Source: Alcanivorax sp. S6407 (lineage in GTDB: Bacteria > Pseudomonadota > Gammaproteobacteria > Pseudomonadales > Alcanivoracaceae). From it: 64,000 nt of DNA. The translations under genes and the position numbers were made by a program. Where the stretch lies: the NCBI RefSeq assembly GCF_023016115.1, contig NZ_JALKBH010000007.1, positions 142,888-206,887 of the forward strand, written 5' to 3'. Each line of letters begins with the position of its first letter. Position 1 is the stretch's first letter. The notes beneath the pieces are model-generated. The model searched no databases. It saw only the letters and a list, made by a program, of their open reading frames with translations, and was not told where the DNA came from. This document shows positions 27,102 to 36,095 of this stretch, one piece after another.

Positions 27102-27136
27102 CACAAAAAAGCCCAGCAATGCTGGGCTTTTTTGTG
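27102..27136 (+). terminator. Terminator of rplM-rpsI
   Basis: Perfect stem CACAAAAAAGCCCAGC / GCTGGGCTTTTTTGTG with a short AAT loop. Confidence 0.95.
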
Positions 27137-27178
27137 TCTAAATCAGGCGTTTAGGGTTTTCGGGCAGGGAATAACCGG

Positions 27179-27207
27179 TTGTCAGGTGTGGGCTTTTTCT
27201 TTACCAT
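27179..27207 (+). promoter_or_regulatory. Promoter of petABC
   Basis: -35 TTGTCA (27179-27184), 17-bp spacer, -10 TACCAT (27202-27207). Placed between the rpsI terminator and petA. Confidence 0.6.
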
Positions 27208-27295
27208 TTGCGCCGCCTTACTCCGCCCGTAGCACGAGGATGAGCCTCGTGTCCCGGCAAACCCCGAGCGTGGGATCTAAGGGGAGAAAAACTCA

Positions 27296-27883
27296 ATGAG
27301 CAACGACGGCGTAAATAGCAGCCGCCGCACGTTTTTGATCGGCCTGACCTCGGCAATTGGTGCTGCGGGTGCGGTCGGTGTGGCTGTTCCATTCGTAAAA
27401 TCCTGGCAACCCAGTGCCAAGGCCAAGAATGCCGGTGCCCCGGTAAAGATTGATATTGGCAAACTGGAGGCTGGCCAGCGCGTGGTCGAGGAATGGCGAG
27501 GTCAGCCCATCTGGGTTGTGCGTCGTACCGAAGACATGCTGGGCTCTCTTTCCAAGCTGGACGAGAATCTTCGTGACCCTGCGTCTGACGCAGACCAGCA
27601 GCCGGAATATGCCAAGAACGAATGGCGTTCCATCAAGAAAGAATATCTGGTACTGGTGGGCACCTGTACCCACCTGGGTTGTTCTCCCTTGTTTGAGCAA
27701 CAGCCTACCGTGGAACTGGAATTCGGCGGTTTCTTCTGCCCCTGTCACGGTTCCAAATTCGACCTGGCTGGCCGCGTGTACAAGAGCGTGCCGGCGCCGA
27801 CCAACCTGGTGGTTCCGCCTCACTCGTACCTGAGCGAATCCGTCGTCATTGTTGGCTCTGAAGAAGGGGAGACCAAGGCATGA
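27296..27883 (+). CDS. petA: Ubiquinol-cytochrome c reductase iron-sulfur subunit (Rieske)
   Basis: 195 residues. The N-terminus has a Tat-type sequence SRRTFLIGL then a hydrophobic anchor. The 2Fe-2S ligands are in CTHLGC and CPCHGSKFD. It transfers electrons from ubiquinol to cytochrome c1 at the periplasmic face of complex III. It overlaps petB by 4 bp. Confidence 0.97.
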   Translation: MSNDGVNSSRRTFLIGLTSAIGAAGAVGVAVPFVKSWQPSAKAKNAGAPVKIDIGKLEAGQRVVEEWRGQPIWVVRRTEDMLGSLSKLDENLRDPASDADQQPEYAKNEWRSIKKEYLVLVGTCTHLGCSPLFEQQPTVELEFGGFFCPCHGSKFDLAGRVYKSVPAPTNLVVPPHSYLSESVVIVGSEEGETKA

Positions 27884-29163
27884 TGGGAATGGTGAATCGC
27901 GTGATTGACTGGGTAGATGCGCGTCTGCCCGTGGTTGACGCTTACAAGCGTCACATGTCCGAATACTACGCACCGAAGAACTTCAACTTCTGGTACTACT
28001 TTGGCGTGCTGTCCATCGTTGTACTGGTCAACCAGCTGCTCACCGGTATCTGGCTGACCATGTTCTTCTCTCCCAGCGAAGGTTTTGCCTCCGTTGAATA
28101 CATCATGCGTGATGTGGAGTGGGGCTGGCTGATCCGTTACATGCACGCCGTGGGCGCATCCGCGTTCTTCGCTGTGGTGTACCTGCACATGTTCCGTGGT
28201 CTCATGTACGGCTCCTACAAGCCGCCGCGCGAGCTGGTGTGGATCTTCGGTATGCTGATCTATCTGGCGCTGATGGCGGAAGGTTTCCTCGGTTATGTAC
28301 TGCCCTGGGGCAACATGTCCTACTGGGGTGCCCAGGTAATCATTTCCCTGGCCGGTGCCATCCCGTTTGAGCTGCTGCCTGGCATCAGCCCGGCAGACGC
28401 CAAGGAAATTGGTGAAGGCCTGACCACCTGGGTGCGTGGTGACTACCTGCTTTCCACCGCGACCGTGAACAAGTTCTTCGCGCTGCACGTTGTGGCCATC
28501 CCGATCGTGTTGCTGGCCCTGGTGGTGCTGCACATCCTGGCGCTGCACGAAGTGGGTTCCAACAACCCGGACGGCGTGGAAATCAAGAAGAACAAGGATG
28601 AAAACGGCATTCCGGTAGACGGCATCCCGTTCCACCCTTACTACACCGTGAAGGATCTGCCGGGCGTTATCGTCTTCCTGATGATCTTTGCTGTAGTGAT
28701 CTTCTTCTTCCCTGATGGCGGTGGTTACCTGCTGGAGAAACCGAACTTCGAGCCGGCCAACCCGCTGAAGACCCCGGATCACATCGCGCCGGTTTGGTAC
28801 TACGGCCCGTATTACGCCATGCTGCGTGCCACGACCATCGATTTCATCATGTCTTCCAAGGCCTGGGGTCTGGTAGCCATGGGTGGTGCCATCGTGATCC
28901 TGTTCGTGATTCCGTGGCTGGACCGTCATCCGGTCAAGTCCATCCGTTATCGCGGTATCTGGAGCAAGATCTTCATGGCTATCTTCGTTCTGGACTTCCT
29001 GATGCTGGGCTACTTCGGTACCCAGCCGGCGACTCCGGGCAAGACCATGATGGCGCAGTTCGGCACGATTTATTACTTCGGCTACTTCCTGCTGATCATG
29101 CCGTTCGTGCACAAGTTCGAGAAATCCAAGCCGGTTCCGGAACGGGTAACAGGGGGTCACTGA
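27880..29163 (+). CDS. petB: Cytochrome b subunit of the bc1 complex
   Basis: 427 residues with eight predicted membrane helices. Quinol-site motifs include GFLGYVLPWGNMSYWGAQVI and, in place of PEWY, PVWYYGPYY. Haem-ligand His residues appear in RYMHAVGASAFF and KFFALHVVAIPIVLLALVVLHILALHEVGSNNPDG. The long form without a fused c1. The ATG of petC shares the final A of its TGA. Confidence 0.97.
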   Translation: MMGMVNRVIDWVDARLPVVDAYKRHMSEYYAPKNFNFWYYFGVLSIVVLVNQLLTGIWLTMFFSPSEGFASVEYIMRDVEWGWLIRYMHAVGASAFFAVVYLHMFRGLMYGSYKPPRELVWIFGMLIYLALMAEGFLGYVLPWGNMSYWGAQVIISLAGAIPFELLPGISPADAKEIGEGLTTWVRGDYLLSTATVNKFFALHVVAIPIVLLALVVLHILALHEVGSNNPDGVEIKKNKDENGIPVDGIPFHPYYTVKDLPGVIVFLMIFAVVIFFFPDGGGYLLEKPNFEPANPLKTPDHIAPVWYYGPYYAMLRATTIDFIMSSKAWGLVAMGGAIVILFVIPWLDRHPVKSIRYRGIWSKIFMAIFVLDFLMLGYFGTQPATPGKTMMAQFGTIYYFGYFLLIMPFVHKFEKSKPVPERVTGGH

Positions 29164-29819
29164 TGAAGAAACTAGCGGTTATTCTTTTCAGCTGTCTGCC
29201 TCTGGTCGCGTTTGCGGCTGGCGGTGGCAACAATGAATACGTGGTAAAAGCGCCGGTCAATCTGCAGGACAAGGTTAGTCTGCAGAATGGTGCCAAGCTG
29301 TTCGTCAACTACTGCATGGGCTGTCACAGCCTGCAGTACATGCGCTACAGCCGTATGGCTGAAGATCTGGGCATTTCCGAAGAGCTGGTAATGGCAAACC
29401 TGAACTTTGCCTCCGAGAAGTTCGGTGACCAGATGAAGAATGCTATGCCGGAAGCGGCAGCCAAGAAGTGGTTCGGTACGGCTCCGCCGGACCTGACCAT
29501 GGTGACCCGTCTGCGTGACTCTGACTGGGTATATTCTTACCTGATCAACTTCTACGAAGACGAAAGCCGTCCGTTCGGTTACAACAACCACGTGTTCCCG
29601 AATGTAGGCATGCCCCACGTGATGGCGGGCATGGAAGCGGAGCTTGGCGAAGGTGAATTCAAGGAAGCCATGGGTGACATCACCAACTTCCTGACTTACA
29701 CCGCCGAGCCGGTGCGCCCCGAGCGTGAGCGTCTGGGCGTCTATGTGCTGGTATTCCTGGGTATCCTGCTGATCCCGGCCTATCTGCTCAAGAAGGAATA
29801 CTGGAAAGACGTACACTGA
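29163..29819 (+). CDS. petC: Cytochrome c1
   Basis: 218 residues with a signal peptide ([19 protein letters not shown]), the haem attachment site CMGCH near residue 52, an axial Met probably in NVGMPHVM, and a C-terminal membrane anchor (VYVLVFLGILLIPAYLLKKEYWKDVH). It passes electrons to a soluble or membrane cytochrome c. Start chosen by the TGA/ATG overlap with petB. Confidence 0.96.
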   Translation: MKKLAVILFSCLPLVAFAAGGGNNEYVVKAPVNLQDKVSLQNGAKLFVNYCMGCHSLQYMRYSRMAEDLGISEELVMANLNFASEKFGDQMKNAMPEAAAKKWFGTAPPDLTMVTRLRDSDWVYSYLINFYEDESRPFGYNNHVFPNVGMPHVMAGMEAELGEGEFKEAMGDITNFLTYTAEPVRPERERLGVYVLVFLGILLIPAYLLKKEYWKDVH

Positions 29820-29848
29820 TCCGTCAGTAACGTCCCTTTCCAGCGATG

Positions 29849-29887
29849 AACAGGGTACCCGCGCAAGCGGTTACCCTGTTTCTGTTA
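29849..29887 (+). terminator. Hairpin between petC and sspA
   Basis: Stem AACAGGGTACCCGC / GCGGTTACCCTGTT with loop GCAA and a weak T-run (TTTCTGTT). Partial read-through to sspA is possible. Confidence 0.75.
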
Positions 29888-29914
29888 TAGATCACAAGTG
29901 GAGATGACTCGACA

Positions 29915-30553
29915 ATGGGTGTGGTGACCAAGCGTTCCTCAATGACTTTTTTCTCTTCCCCGGAAGATCATTACAGCCACCGTGTCCGCATCGTGCTGGC
30001 AGAGAAAGGGGTCACGGTAGACATTGTTGATGTGGACAGTAACAACAAGCCGGAAGATCTGGCTTCGCTGAATCCCTACAACGAAGTGCCCACTCTGGTT
30101 GATCGTGAGCTGACCCTGTACCAGTCTGCGGTGATCATGGAGTACCTGGATGAGCGTTTCCCGCATCCGCCGCTGCTGCCGGTCTACCCGGTGGCTCGGG
30201 CCCAGAGCCGTCTGCTGATTCACCGTATCGAGCGTGACTGGTGTGGCCACGTGGATGCCATTCTGGCAGGTGAAGAGAAGGAAGCCAGCCTGAACAAGCG
30301 TCGTAAGGAGCTGCGTGAGGCGATTCTGGCCTGTGCGCCGATCTTCAGCGAGCTGCCGTTCTTCATGAGCGAAGAATTCACTCTGGTGGATTGTGTGGTT
30401 GGCCCCATCCTGTGGCGGTTGCCGGCCATGGGTATCGAACTGCCCGCCAAGCAGGCCAAGCCGCTGCTGGACTACGCCGAGCGTCTGTTCGACCGTGATG
30501 CCTTCCAGGCCAGCCTCACCGACGCTGAACGCGAACTGCGCAACCCGCTCTGA
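29915..30553 (+). CDS. sspA: Stringent starvation protein A (GST-fold RNAP-binding regulator)
   Basis: 212 residues. The start [33 protein letters not shown] aligns with known SspA N-termini, so the first ATG is kept although a Met at residue 10 exists. The GST-like fold has no catalytic residue, and a PHP-like pocket ([12 protein letters not shown]) is present. SspA binds sigma-70 holoenzyme and reprograms transcription in starvation. Coupled to sspB by a TGA/ATG overlap. Confidence 0.96.
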   Translation: MGVVTKRSSMTFFSSPEDHYSHRVRIVLAEKGVTVDIVDVDSNNKPEDLASLNPYNEVPTLVDRELTLYQSAVIMEYLDERFPHPPLLPVYPVARAQSRLLIHRIERDWCGHVDAILAGEEKEASLNKRRKELREAILACAPIFSELPFFMSEEFTLVDCVVGPILWRLPAMGIELPAKQAKPLLDYAERLFDRDAFQASLTDAERELRNPL

Positions 30554-30960
30554 TGAGTGACACCATGACCTCCAATCGCCCGTATCTGATACGGGCGATT
30601 CATGAGTGGATCTGTGATAACGGCCTGACGACACATCTGGCCGTGAATGCAGTCTACCCGGGCGTGGAAGTGCCGCAGGACTTTGTGCAGGACGGCCAGA
30701 TTGTCCTGAATATCGCTCCGCGTGCGGTCACCCACTTTGCGGCCGGGAATGACGAAATTGCCTTTTCTGCCCGCTTTGGCGGTGTGCCCATGTCCATCCG
30801 GGTACCCATCAATGCGGTGGTAGCGATTTTCGCCCGTGAAAATGGGCAGGGTATGGCATTCGACCCCGTCGACCCGCCAGAGCCGCCTACCACCCCGCCC
30901 GAGCCGGAGAAGAAAGACGAAGGTAAGGGAAAGGTCAGTCACCTGAAGGTAGTGAAGTAA
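30553..30960 (+). CDS. sspB: ClpXP specificity factor SspB
   Basis: 135 residues: a globular SspB domain (RPYLIRAIHEWICDNGLTTHLAVNA, FSARFGGVPMSIRVPINAVVAIFARENGQGM), a Pro/Glu-rich linker, then the C-terminal ClpX-binding tail KGKVSHLKVVK. SspB delivers ssrA-tagged peptides to ClpXP. The tail is complete and canonical. Confidence 0.96.
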   Translation: MSDTMTSNRPYLIRAIHEWICDNGLTTHLAVNAVYPGVEVPQDFVQDGQIVLNIAPRAVTHFAAGNDEIAFSARFGGVPMSIRVPINAVVAIFARENGQGMAFDPVDPPEPPTTPPEPEKKDEGKGKVSHLKVVK

Positions 30961-30961
30961 C

Positions 30962-31061
30962 GCAGCACGCGTCACGCAACAGGCAACACGCAAAAGCCCG
31001 CTCAATGAGCGGGCTTTTTTGTTTTCGCGTGAAGCTTGTTGCGTGAAGCGTGCAGCAGGCG
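30962..31061. repeat. Heptamer inverted arms H10 (GCAACAC type) around the sspB/dolP terminator
   Basis: Left arm (30962-30989): GCAGCAC, GCGTCAC, GCAACAG, GCAACAC. Right arm (31027-31061): GCGTGAA, GCTTGTT, GCGTGAA, GCGTGCA, GCAGGCG. The arms are inverted relative to each other, start 1 bp after the sspB stop, end 8 bp before the dolP stop, and enclose a terminator. Confidence 0.9.
30990..31021. terminator. Bidirectional terminator between sspB and dolP
   Basis: Stem AAAAGCCCGCTCA / AGCGGGCTTTTTT with a 3-nt loop, nested in heptamer arms H10. Confidence 0.93.
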
Positions 31062-31069
31062 CGGAGCGC

Positions 31070-31648
31070 CTAATCAATATACTCGATAATCTTCACAATC
31101 TTCTGCACGCCATAGACTTTCTGGGCCTGGGTCACGGCGGCTTCGGCTTCGGCGCGGGTGAGCAGGCCCATCAGATACACCACGCCATTTTCCGTGACCA
31201 CCTTGGTGCGCATGCCCTGTGCTTCACCGTTGACCAGCAGGCGGCTTTTAACCTTGCTGGTGAGCCAGGTGTCGTTGGTGCGGGCAAGGAAAGAGCTTCC
31301 ACCGGCGACTTCAAGTTCATTATGAACGTGGCGGACATGACGAACCTGTGAGGCAATGTTTCCAGCCTGGCTTTTCAGATCGTCGCTGGCTACCTGGCCG
31401 GCCAGCAGCACGTTGCCATTGAAGCTGACCACCACGATTCGTGCCTGGTCCAGCTCTTCGCTGGCGCGGGCAATATTGATGGCGACTTTGCGCTCAATGC
31501 TGCCGTCTTCCCAGAAGGCGCCAAATGTCCGGGAGCCATGGTCCTGGTCGGTGGGCTGGTCAGACATGCCCTTGCTAATGGAAACGCAGCCGGAGAGTGT
31601 CAGGCAGGCGGCGAGAAGGCTGTACAGCAGGGAGCTACGGGTGCGCAT
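31070..31648 (-). CDS. dolP: Outer-membrane lipoprotein with two BON domains, DolP (YraP)
   Basis: 192 residues. The lipobox LTLSGC puts the lipidated Cys at 21. Two BON domains follow (about 50-115 and 125-190; GNVLLAGQV and NGVVYLMGLL strands). DolP binds anionic phospholipids and supports outer-membrane integrity and BAM function. It is the last gene of the lpoA-yraN-diaA-dolP minus-strand operon. Confidence 0.93.
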   Translation of the reverse strand: MRTRSSLLYSLLAACLTLSGCVSISKGMSDQPTDQDHGSRTFGAFWEDGSIERKVAINIARASEELDQARIVVVSFNGNVLLAGQVASDDLKSQAGNIASQVRHVRHVHNELEVAGGSSFLARTNDTWLTSKVKSRLLVNGEAQGMRTKVVTENGVVYLMGLLTRAEAEAAVTQAQKVYGVQKIVKIIEYID

Positions 31649-31654
31649 GGTGGC

Positions 31655-32284
<630 letters not shown>

Positions 32285-32665
32285 TTATTCGCTGTAGAAC
32301 GCATTTTGTATCCATTGATAACTGACCGAACCGTTATTGTCCGGTTCCATGCCGATCACATCAAAGCGGCAGGGGCGTTGCTGATGTGTCGGGTGTTTGG
32401 CCAGAAAGTGTCTGGCGGCCTGAATCAGGCGCTGCTGTTTGTGGTAATCCACCGAGGCGAGCGCGCCGCCGTGACTGGCGTATTTGCGCCAGCGTACCTC
32501 GGTGAACACCAGGCAATCCTGGTCCAGCATGACCAGATCGATTTCCCCCTGGCGGCAGCGATAATTGCTGGTGACCAGGCTCAGGCCGTGGTGTATCAGC
32601 CACTGCTGTGCAGCGGCTTCCGCCTGGGCGCCGAGCTCCTGCTTACGGCGCGGAAGAAACGGCAT
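32285..32665 (-). CDS. yraN: YraN family endonuclease-like protein (UPF0102)
   Basis: 126 residues from ATG 32665. The restriction-endonuclease-like core is present: GLSLVTSNYRCRQGEIDLVMLDQDCLVFTEVRWRK, i.e. the E-x(n)-D-x(n)-E-x-K-type set with Arg replacing Lys (EVRWRK). Its start region overlaps the 3' end of lpoA by 23 bp. The function is unknown; the family is nearly universal beside lpoA. Confidence 0.92.
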   Translation of the reverse strand: MPFLPRRKQELGAQAEAAAQQWLIHHGLSLVTSNYRCRQGEIDLVMLDQDCLVFTEVRWRKYASHGGALASVDYHKQQRLIQAARHFLAKHPTHQQRPCRFDVIGMEPDNNGSVSYQWIQNAFYSE

Positions 32666-34532
32666 TGCTGCGAACGGGCAGGCTGTTGGCCGGATTGCTG
32701 ACCTGGGGCAGCGCTTTGGCTTCGCCGCGCATGAAAATCGCCCAGTCCAGTTTCCGGACCACCTGTTGATTGCGCATCTGCAGGCGGCCGGTGGCGCCGG
32801 GCAGCTCGCTGGAAGGCAGGGTGTTAAGCAGGTACAGGCGGCTTTGTAGCCGGTAGGCATCAATGCCCATGGCATAAAGACGTTCAAATCGGCCGTGGCC
32901 ATCGGGCCATTGCTCGGCGGCGACTTGATGCAGATCGCTGTTCTGGTCACCGATGATCCAGGGCATGTCCACAAAGCGGATGCCGTTGAGATCCTGATCC
33001 CGGCGCGGGTTGGCCATGCCGCTGTAGATCAGTGAAGTGGAATATACCGGCAGGTCCTTGGCGAAGTGGAAATTCAGTGCTGGTTTCACCTGGCGACCCT
33101 GATTGGGGTTGGCGATCAGGAACAGAAAGTCCATGTCCTGGCGGCGACGGGGCTGGATATCCATTTCCAGATTGGTGAAGCGGCTGATTTCCTTGCCGCG
33201 GGCTTCGCTCTGGGCGACCAGCAACAGGTCTTCCACGGTCTCACCAATTTCCGGGCCTTCCTGGTAGGTGCTGGTTACGGTGACCGTGCCGTGGAGGTTT
33301 TGCCATTCGTCGGCAAAGGCCTGGGCCACGCGCTGGCCCCAGTCACCTTCAGGATAAAGAATGCCTGCCTGGGTGCTGCCCTCGCGGGCGCCCTGGCGGG
33401 CAATCTGCCGGGCTTCGTCTTCCGGTGCCAGACCGAACTGGAAAAAGTTTTCCGGTACCTGATCCCCTTCAATGTAGTTCAGGGCCAGGGTCGTGACTGG
33501 CAGGGTACCTTGTGCGGCAATTGCCGCGGCCTTGTCCTTGGAGAGTGGGCCGAGAATGAAATCGGCACCGTCGTTAACGGCTTGCTGGTAGACGGCAAGA
33601 ATGTTGTCCGGTCCGGAATCGTAAAAACGCAGGGTGGGGGACAGGCTGTTCTGTTTCTGCTGGTAGTGGGCAGTCATGATCCCTTCCTGCAGGGTCTTGC
33701 CGACATTCTGTAGTGGGCCACTGGTGGGCACTAGAATTGCCACCTGGCTGGGGCGGTGGCTGGCAGCTTCCTTTAGCGCTTCAAGCATGGCAGGCACATC
33801 AGAAATGGCCGGGTGAGTCCGCCACTGCGCACTCCATTGATCCAGCCGGGAGACCTGGGCATCCAGATCGGCCACCGGATCCCGGTACAGTTGGGCCAGA
33901 GTCAGCCAGCCACGCAGGTCACCGCTGCTGCTATCAATAGCGCCGGCCAGTTCCTGGGGAGACAATTGCATCAGCAACTGCCAGGTCATCTGATGGTTAT
34001 ACTGCTGGTCCTGTTCGTTGAGCAGGGGATGGGCCGCCACCCGCTGCTGCAGGCTGTCGATCAATTGCCCTTCCATGGCCAGTGCGTCGGCACGGAGCAG
34101 ATCCAGCTGGGCTTGTTGCTCCACGGGGTACTGAAGGATTTCATCCTGGTAATTGGTCAGCAATTCCACGGCCGGGGCTGCGGTCTGTTGGCCCAGTGCT
34201 GCCCGGCCGCTGAGCAGGATCCACTGAAAGCGTGTGTCACTGTCCAGGCTATCCGGATTGATATCGGCAAGTAACTGCTCGGCGTCTTCCGGGCGCTGTT
34301 GCTGCAGATACTCCGCTGCCCAGGCGAGGGTGGTTTCGATACGCAGGGCGGGAGTGGCCTGGGCCGCCAGTTTGGTACGGGCGGCGGACAATGATTCAGG
34401 GGCTGAGCCCATGTCTGCGGCCTGTTCTACCGGGAGGCTGGCCGGCTGGCCCGTGCGTGTCGGAGTGGTGGTACAACTGGCCAGCGTGAAGGTGGCGGCC
34501 AGTGCAATCCAGTATGCCTTTTTGAAATCCAT
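32643..34532 (-). CDS. lpoA: Penicillin-binding protein activator LpoA (LppC)
   Basis: 629 residues. A lipoprotein signal with lipobox TLASC puts Cys at 20. The N-terminal TPR-like half (about 60-260) is followed by a periplasmic-binding-protein-like half (VAILVPTSGPLQNVGKTLQEGIM from about 270). LpoA is an outer-membrane lipoprotein that activates PBP1A. It is divergent from rsmI, the classic yraL-yraM pair. Confidence 0.95.
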   Translation of the reverse strand: MDFKKAYWIALAATFTLASCTTTPTRTGQPASLPVEQAADMGSAPESLSAARTKLAAQATPALRIETTLAWAAEYLQQQRPEDAEQLLADINPDSLDSDTRFQWILLSGRAALGQQTAAPAVELLTNYQDEILQYPVEQQAQLDLLRADALAMEGQLIDSLQQRVAAHPLLNEQDQQYNHQMTWQLLMQLSPQELAGAIDSSSGDLRGWLTLAQLYRDPVADLDAQVSRLDQWSAQWRTHPAISDVPAMLEALKEAASHRPSQVAILVPTSGPLQNVGKTLQEGIMTAHYQQKQNSLSPTLRFYDSGPDNILAVYQQAVNDGADFILGPLSKDKAAAIAAQGTLPVTTLALNYIEGDQVPENFFQFGLAPEDEARQIARQGAREGSTQAGILYPEGDWGQRVAQAFADEWQNLHGTVTVTSTYQEGPEIGETVEDLLLVAQSEARGKEISRFTNLEMDIQPRRRQDMDFLFLIANPNQGRQVKPALNFHFAKDLPVYSTSLIYSGMANPRRDQDLNGIRFVDMPWIIGDQNSDLHQVAAEQWPDGHGRFERLYAMGIDAYRLQSRLYLLNTLPSSELPGATGRLQMRNQQVVRKLDWAIFMRGEAKALPQVSNPANSLPVRSNAVSSAP

Positions 34533-34624
34533 GGCGTGAGGTTCGTATTACCAGAATGGAGCGGCTATTGTAGGCGCTTCGTAGTAGGGTCTCCAGCGGC
34601 CAGCCATAAGGAAGTTCGACAATT

Positions 34625-35455
34625 ATGAACTCTGTCTTGTATGTAGTGAGTACGCCTATCGGGAATCTTGATGATATTTCCCGTCGCGCTGTTTCCGTGC
34701 TGGAAGCGGTGGACTGGGTGGCGGCAGAGGATACGCGGCATAGCCAGCGTTTGCTGGATCAGTTGGGCTTGCGCAAGCGCATGATCAGTTGTCACGACCA
34801 CAATGAAAATCAACGCAGTGCAGAACTGGTTGAGCGAATGCAAAATGGTGAAAAAGGTGCGCTGATCAGCGATGCAGGAACACCCCTGGTGAGTGATCCG
34901 GGTTATCGATTGGTGCGCGCCTGTCAGGATGCCGGCATTCAGGTAGTGCCGGTGCCTGGTGCGTCAGCCTTGCTGGCAGCATTGGCAGCGGCGGGGCAGC
35001 CATCGGATCGTTTTGTGTTCGAGGGATTTATTCCGTCAAAAGGGGCGCCACGCCAGCAAGCCATCGAGCGGCTCGCCGCCTCAGATATCACCAGCATCAT
35101 CTACGAAGCACCACACCGGGTGTTGTCGTTTCTGCAGGCGCTGCGCGATGTGGTGACGCCGGAGCGTGAAATCACTCTTTGTCGCGAACTCACCAAGCAA
35201 TTCGAAACCATCCGCCGTGGCCCGGTGGCCGAGCTGTGCGACTGGGTGGCCGGGGACAGCAACCAGCAGCGCGGCGAACTGGTGTTGATTCTTTCCCCCG
35301 CAGAGCAGGCCGCCGGCTGGAGCGACAAAGACCAGTCGCTGGCCAAACTGCTGTTGGCGGAGCTCCCGGCCTCCCGCGCCGCCAAGATCCTGGCCGCGCA
35401 TACGGGGATGAAGCGGCAGGAGGTTTATGCACTTTTAGAGGCAATGAATAATTAA
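34625..35455 (+). CDS. rsmI: 16S rRNA 2'-O-ribose C1402 methyltransferase RsmI
   Basis: 276 residues. SAM-binding tetrapyrrole-methylase fold: MNSVLYVVSTPIGNLDDISRRAV, EDTRHSQRLL, ISDAGTPLVSDPGYRLVRAC and VPVPGASALLAALAAAG. With RsmH (in this window) it forms m4Cm1402 in the 16S rRNA P site. The last codons (...AMNN-stop) are made of 7-bp repeat units AATGAAT and AATTAAT that start array H11. Confidence 0.97.
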   Translation: MNSVLYVVSTPIGNLDDISRRAVSVLEAVDWVAAEDTRHSQRLLDQLGLRKRMISCHDHNENQRSAELVERMQNGEKGALISDAGTPLVSDPGYRLVRACQDAGIQVVPVPGASALLAALAAAGQPSDRFVFEGFIPSKGAPRQQAIERLAASDITSIIYEAPHRVLSFLQALRDVVTPEREITLCRELTKQFETIRRGPVAELCDWVAGDSNQQRGELVLILSPAEQAAGWSDKDQSLAKLLLAELPASRAAKILAAHTGMKRQEVYALLEAMNN

Positions 35456-35605
35456 TAATGAATAGTTAATAGCTCGCGAACCCGCCTGTTTGATTTTCAG
35501 GCGTATGAGGCCGCGCCCAGAGGTTGGGCGCGGCCTCCTGCGTTTCAGAGACAGAAAAGCGGCATCGCGCAGTTATTAATTATTCACTATTAATTATTAA
35601 CTGAT
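35443..35605. repeat. Heptamer inverted arms H11 (AATTAAT type) between rsmI and rnpB
   Basis: Left arm (35443-35470): AATGAAT, AATTAAT, AATGAAT, AGTTAAT; it overlaps the final five codons and stop of rsmI. Right arm (35571-35605): AGTTATT, AATTATT, CACTATT, AATTATT, AACTGAT. A GC stem at 35507-35537 sits between. The right arm ends 14 bp before the rnpB RNA and must overlap its promoter. Confidence 0.92.
35507..35537. terminator. Terminator-like hairpin after rsmI
   Basis: Stem GAGGCCGCGCCC / GGGCGCGGCCTC with a 7-nt loop. No clear T-run follows, but it is nested in heptamer arms like the other terminators here. Confidence 0.6.
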
Positions 35606-35618
35606 TAAACTCGCCCCC

Positions 35619-35991
35619 GGACCGGTCAGACAGTCGCTGGCGGTGCCTTTCTTTGAGGGGCGTTGCTGGAGGAAAGTCCGGGCTCCGCAGGGCAGGGTGC
35701 CAGGTAACGCCTGGGGGGCTCACTGGTGACGGTGGGGCTACGGCTAGTGCCACAGAGAAGATACCGCCCGTTCCTTCTTCGGAGGGTTCAGGTAAGGGTG
35801 AAAAGGTGCGGTAAGAGCGCACCGCGCCGCTGGTAACAGCGGTGGCAGGGTAAACCCCACCCGGAGCAAGACCAAATAGGGATCCAATGGCGTGGCCCGC
35901 GCTGGATCCGGGTAGGTTGCTAGAGGCTGATGGCGACGTCAGCCCCAGATGAATGACTGTCCACGACAGAACCCGGCTTATCGACCGGTCC
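35619..35991 (+). ncRNA. rnpB: RNase P RNA (class A)
   Basis: The closing P1 helix is visible (GGACCGGTC at 35619 pairs with GACCGGTCC ending at 35991). Conserved blocks GGAGGAAAGTCCGGGCTCC (CR-I region), GTAAGGGTGAAAAGGTGCGG, the TAAACCCCACCCGGAGCAAG block and AGATGAATGACTGTCCACGA (CR-V) are all present in order. Length about 373 nt. It is the catalytic RNA of tRNA 5'-end maturation. The ends are approximate. Confidence 0.96.
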
Positions 35992-36095
35992 ACCTATTCG
36001 CGGTCGTCTTGATGCGAATCAAGATGCCATCAGAAAATATGACTAGACTGCACTCCCCCAAGACGGGTTTACCCTGAAGCGCGGAGAGTGCTCTC

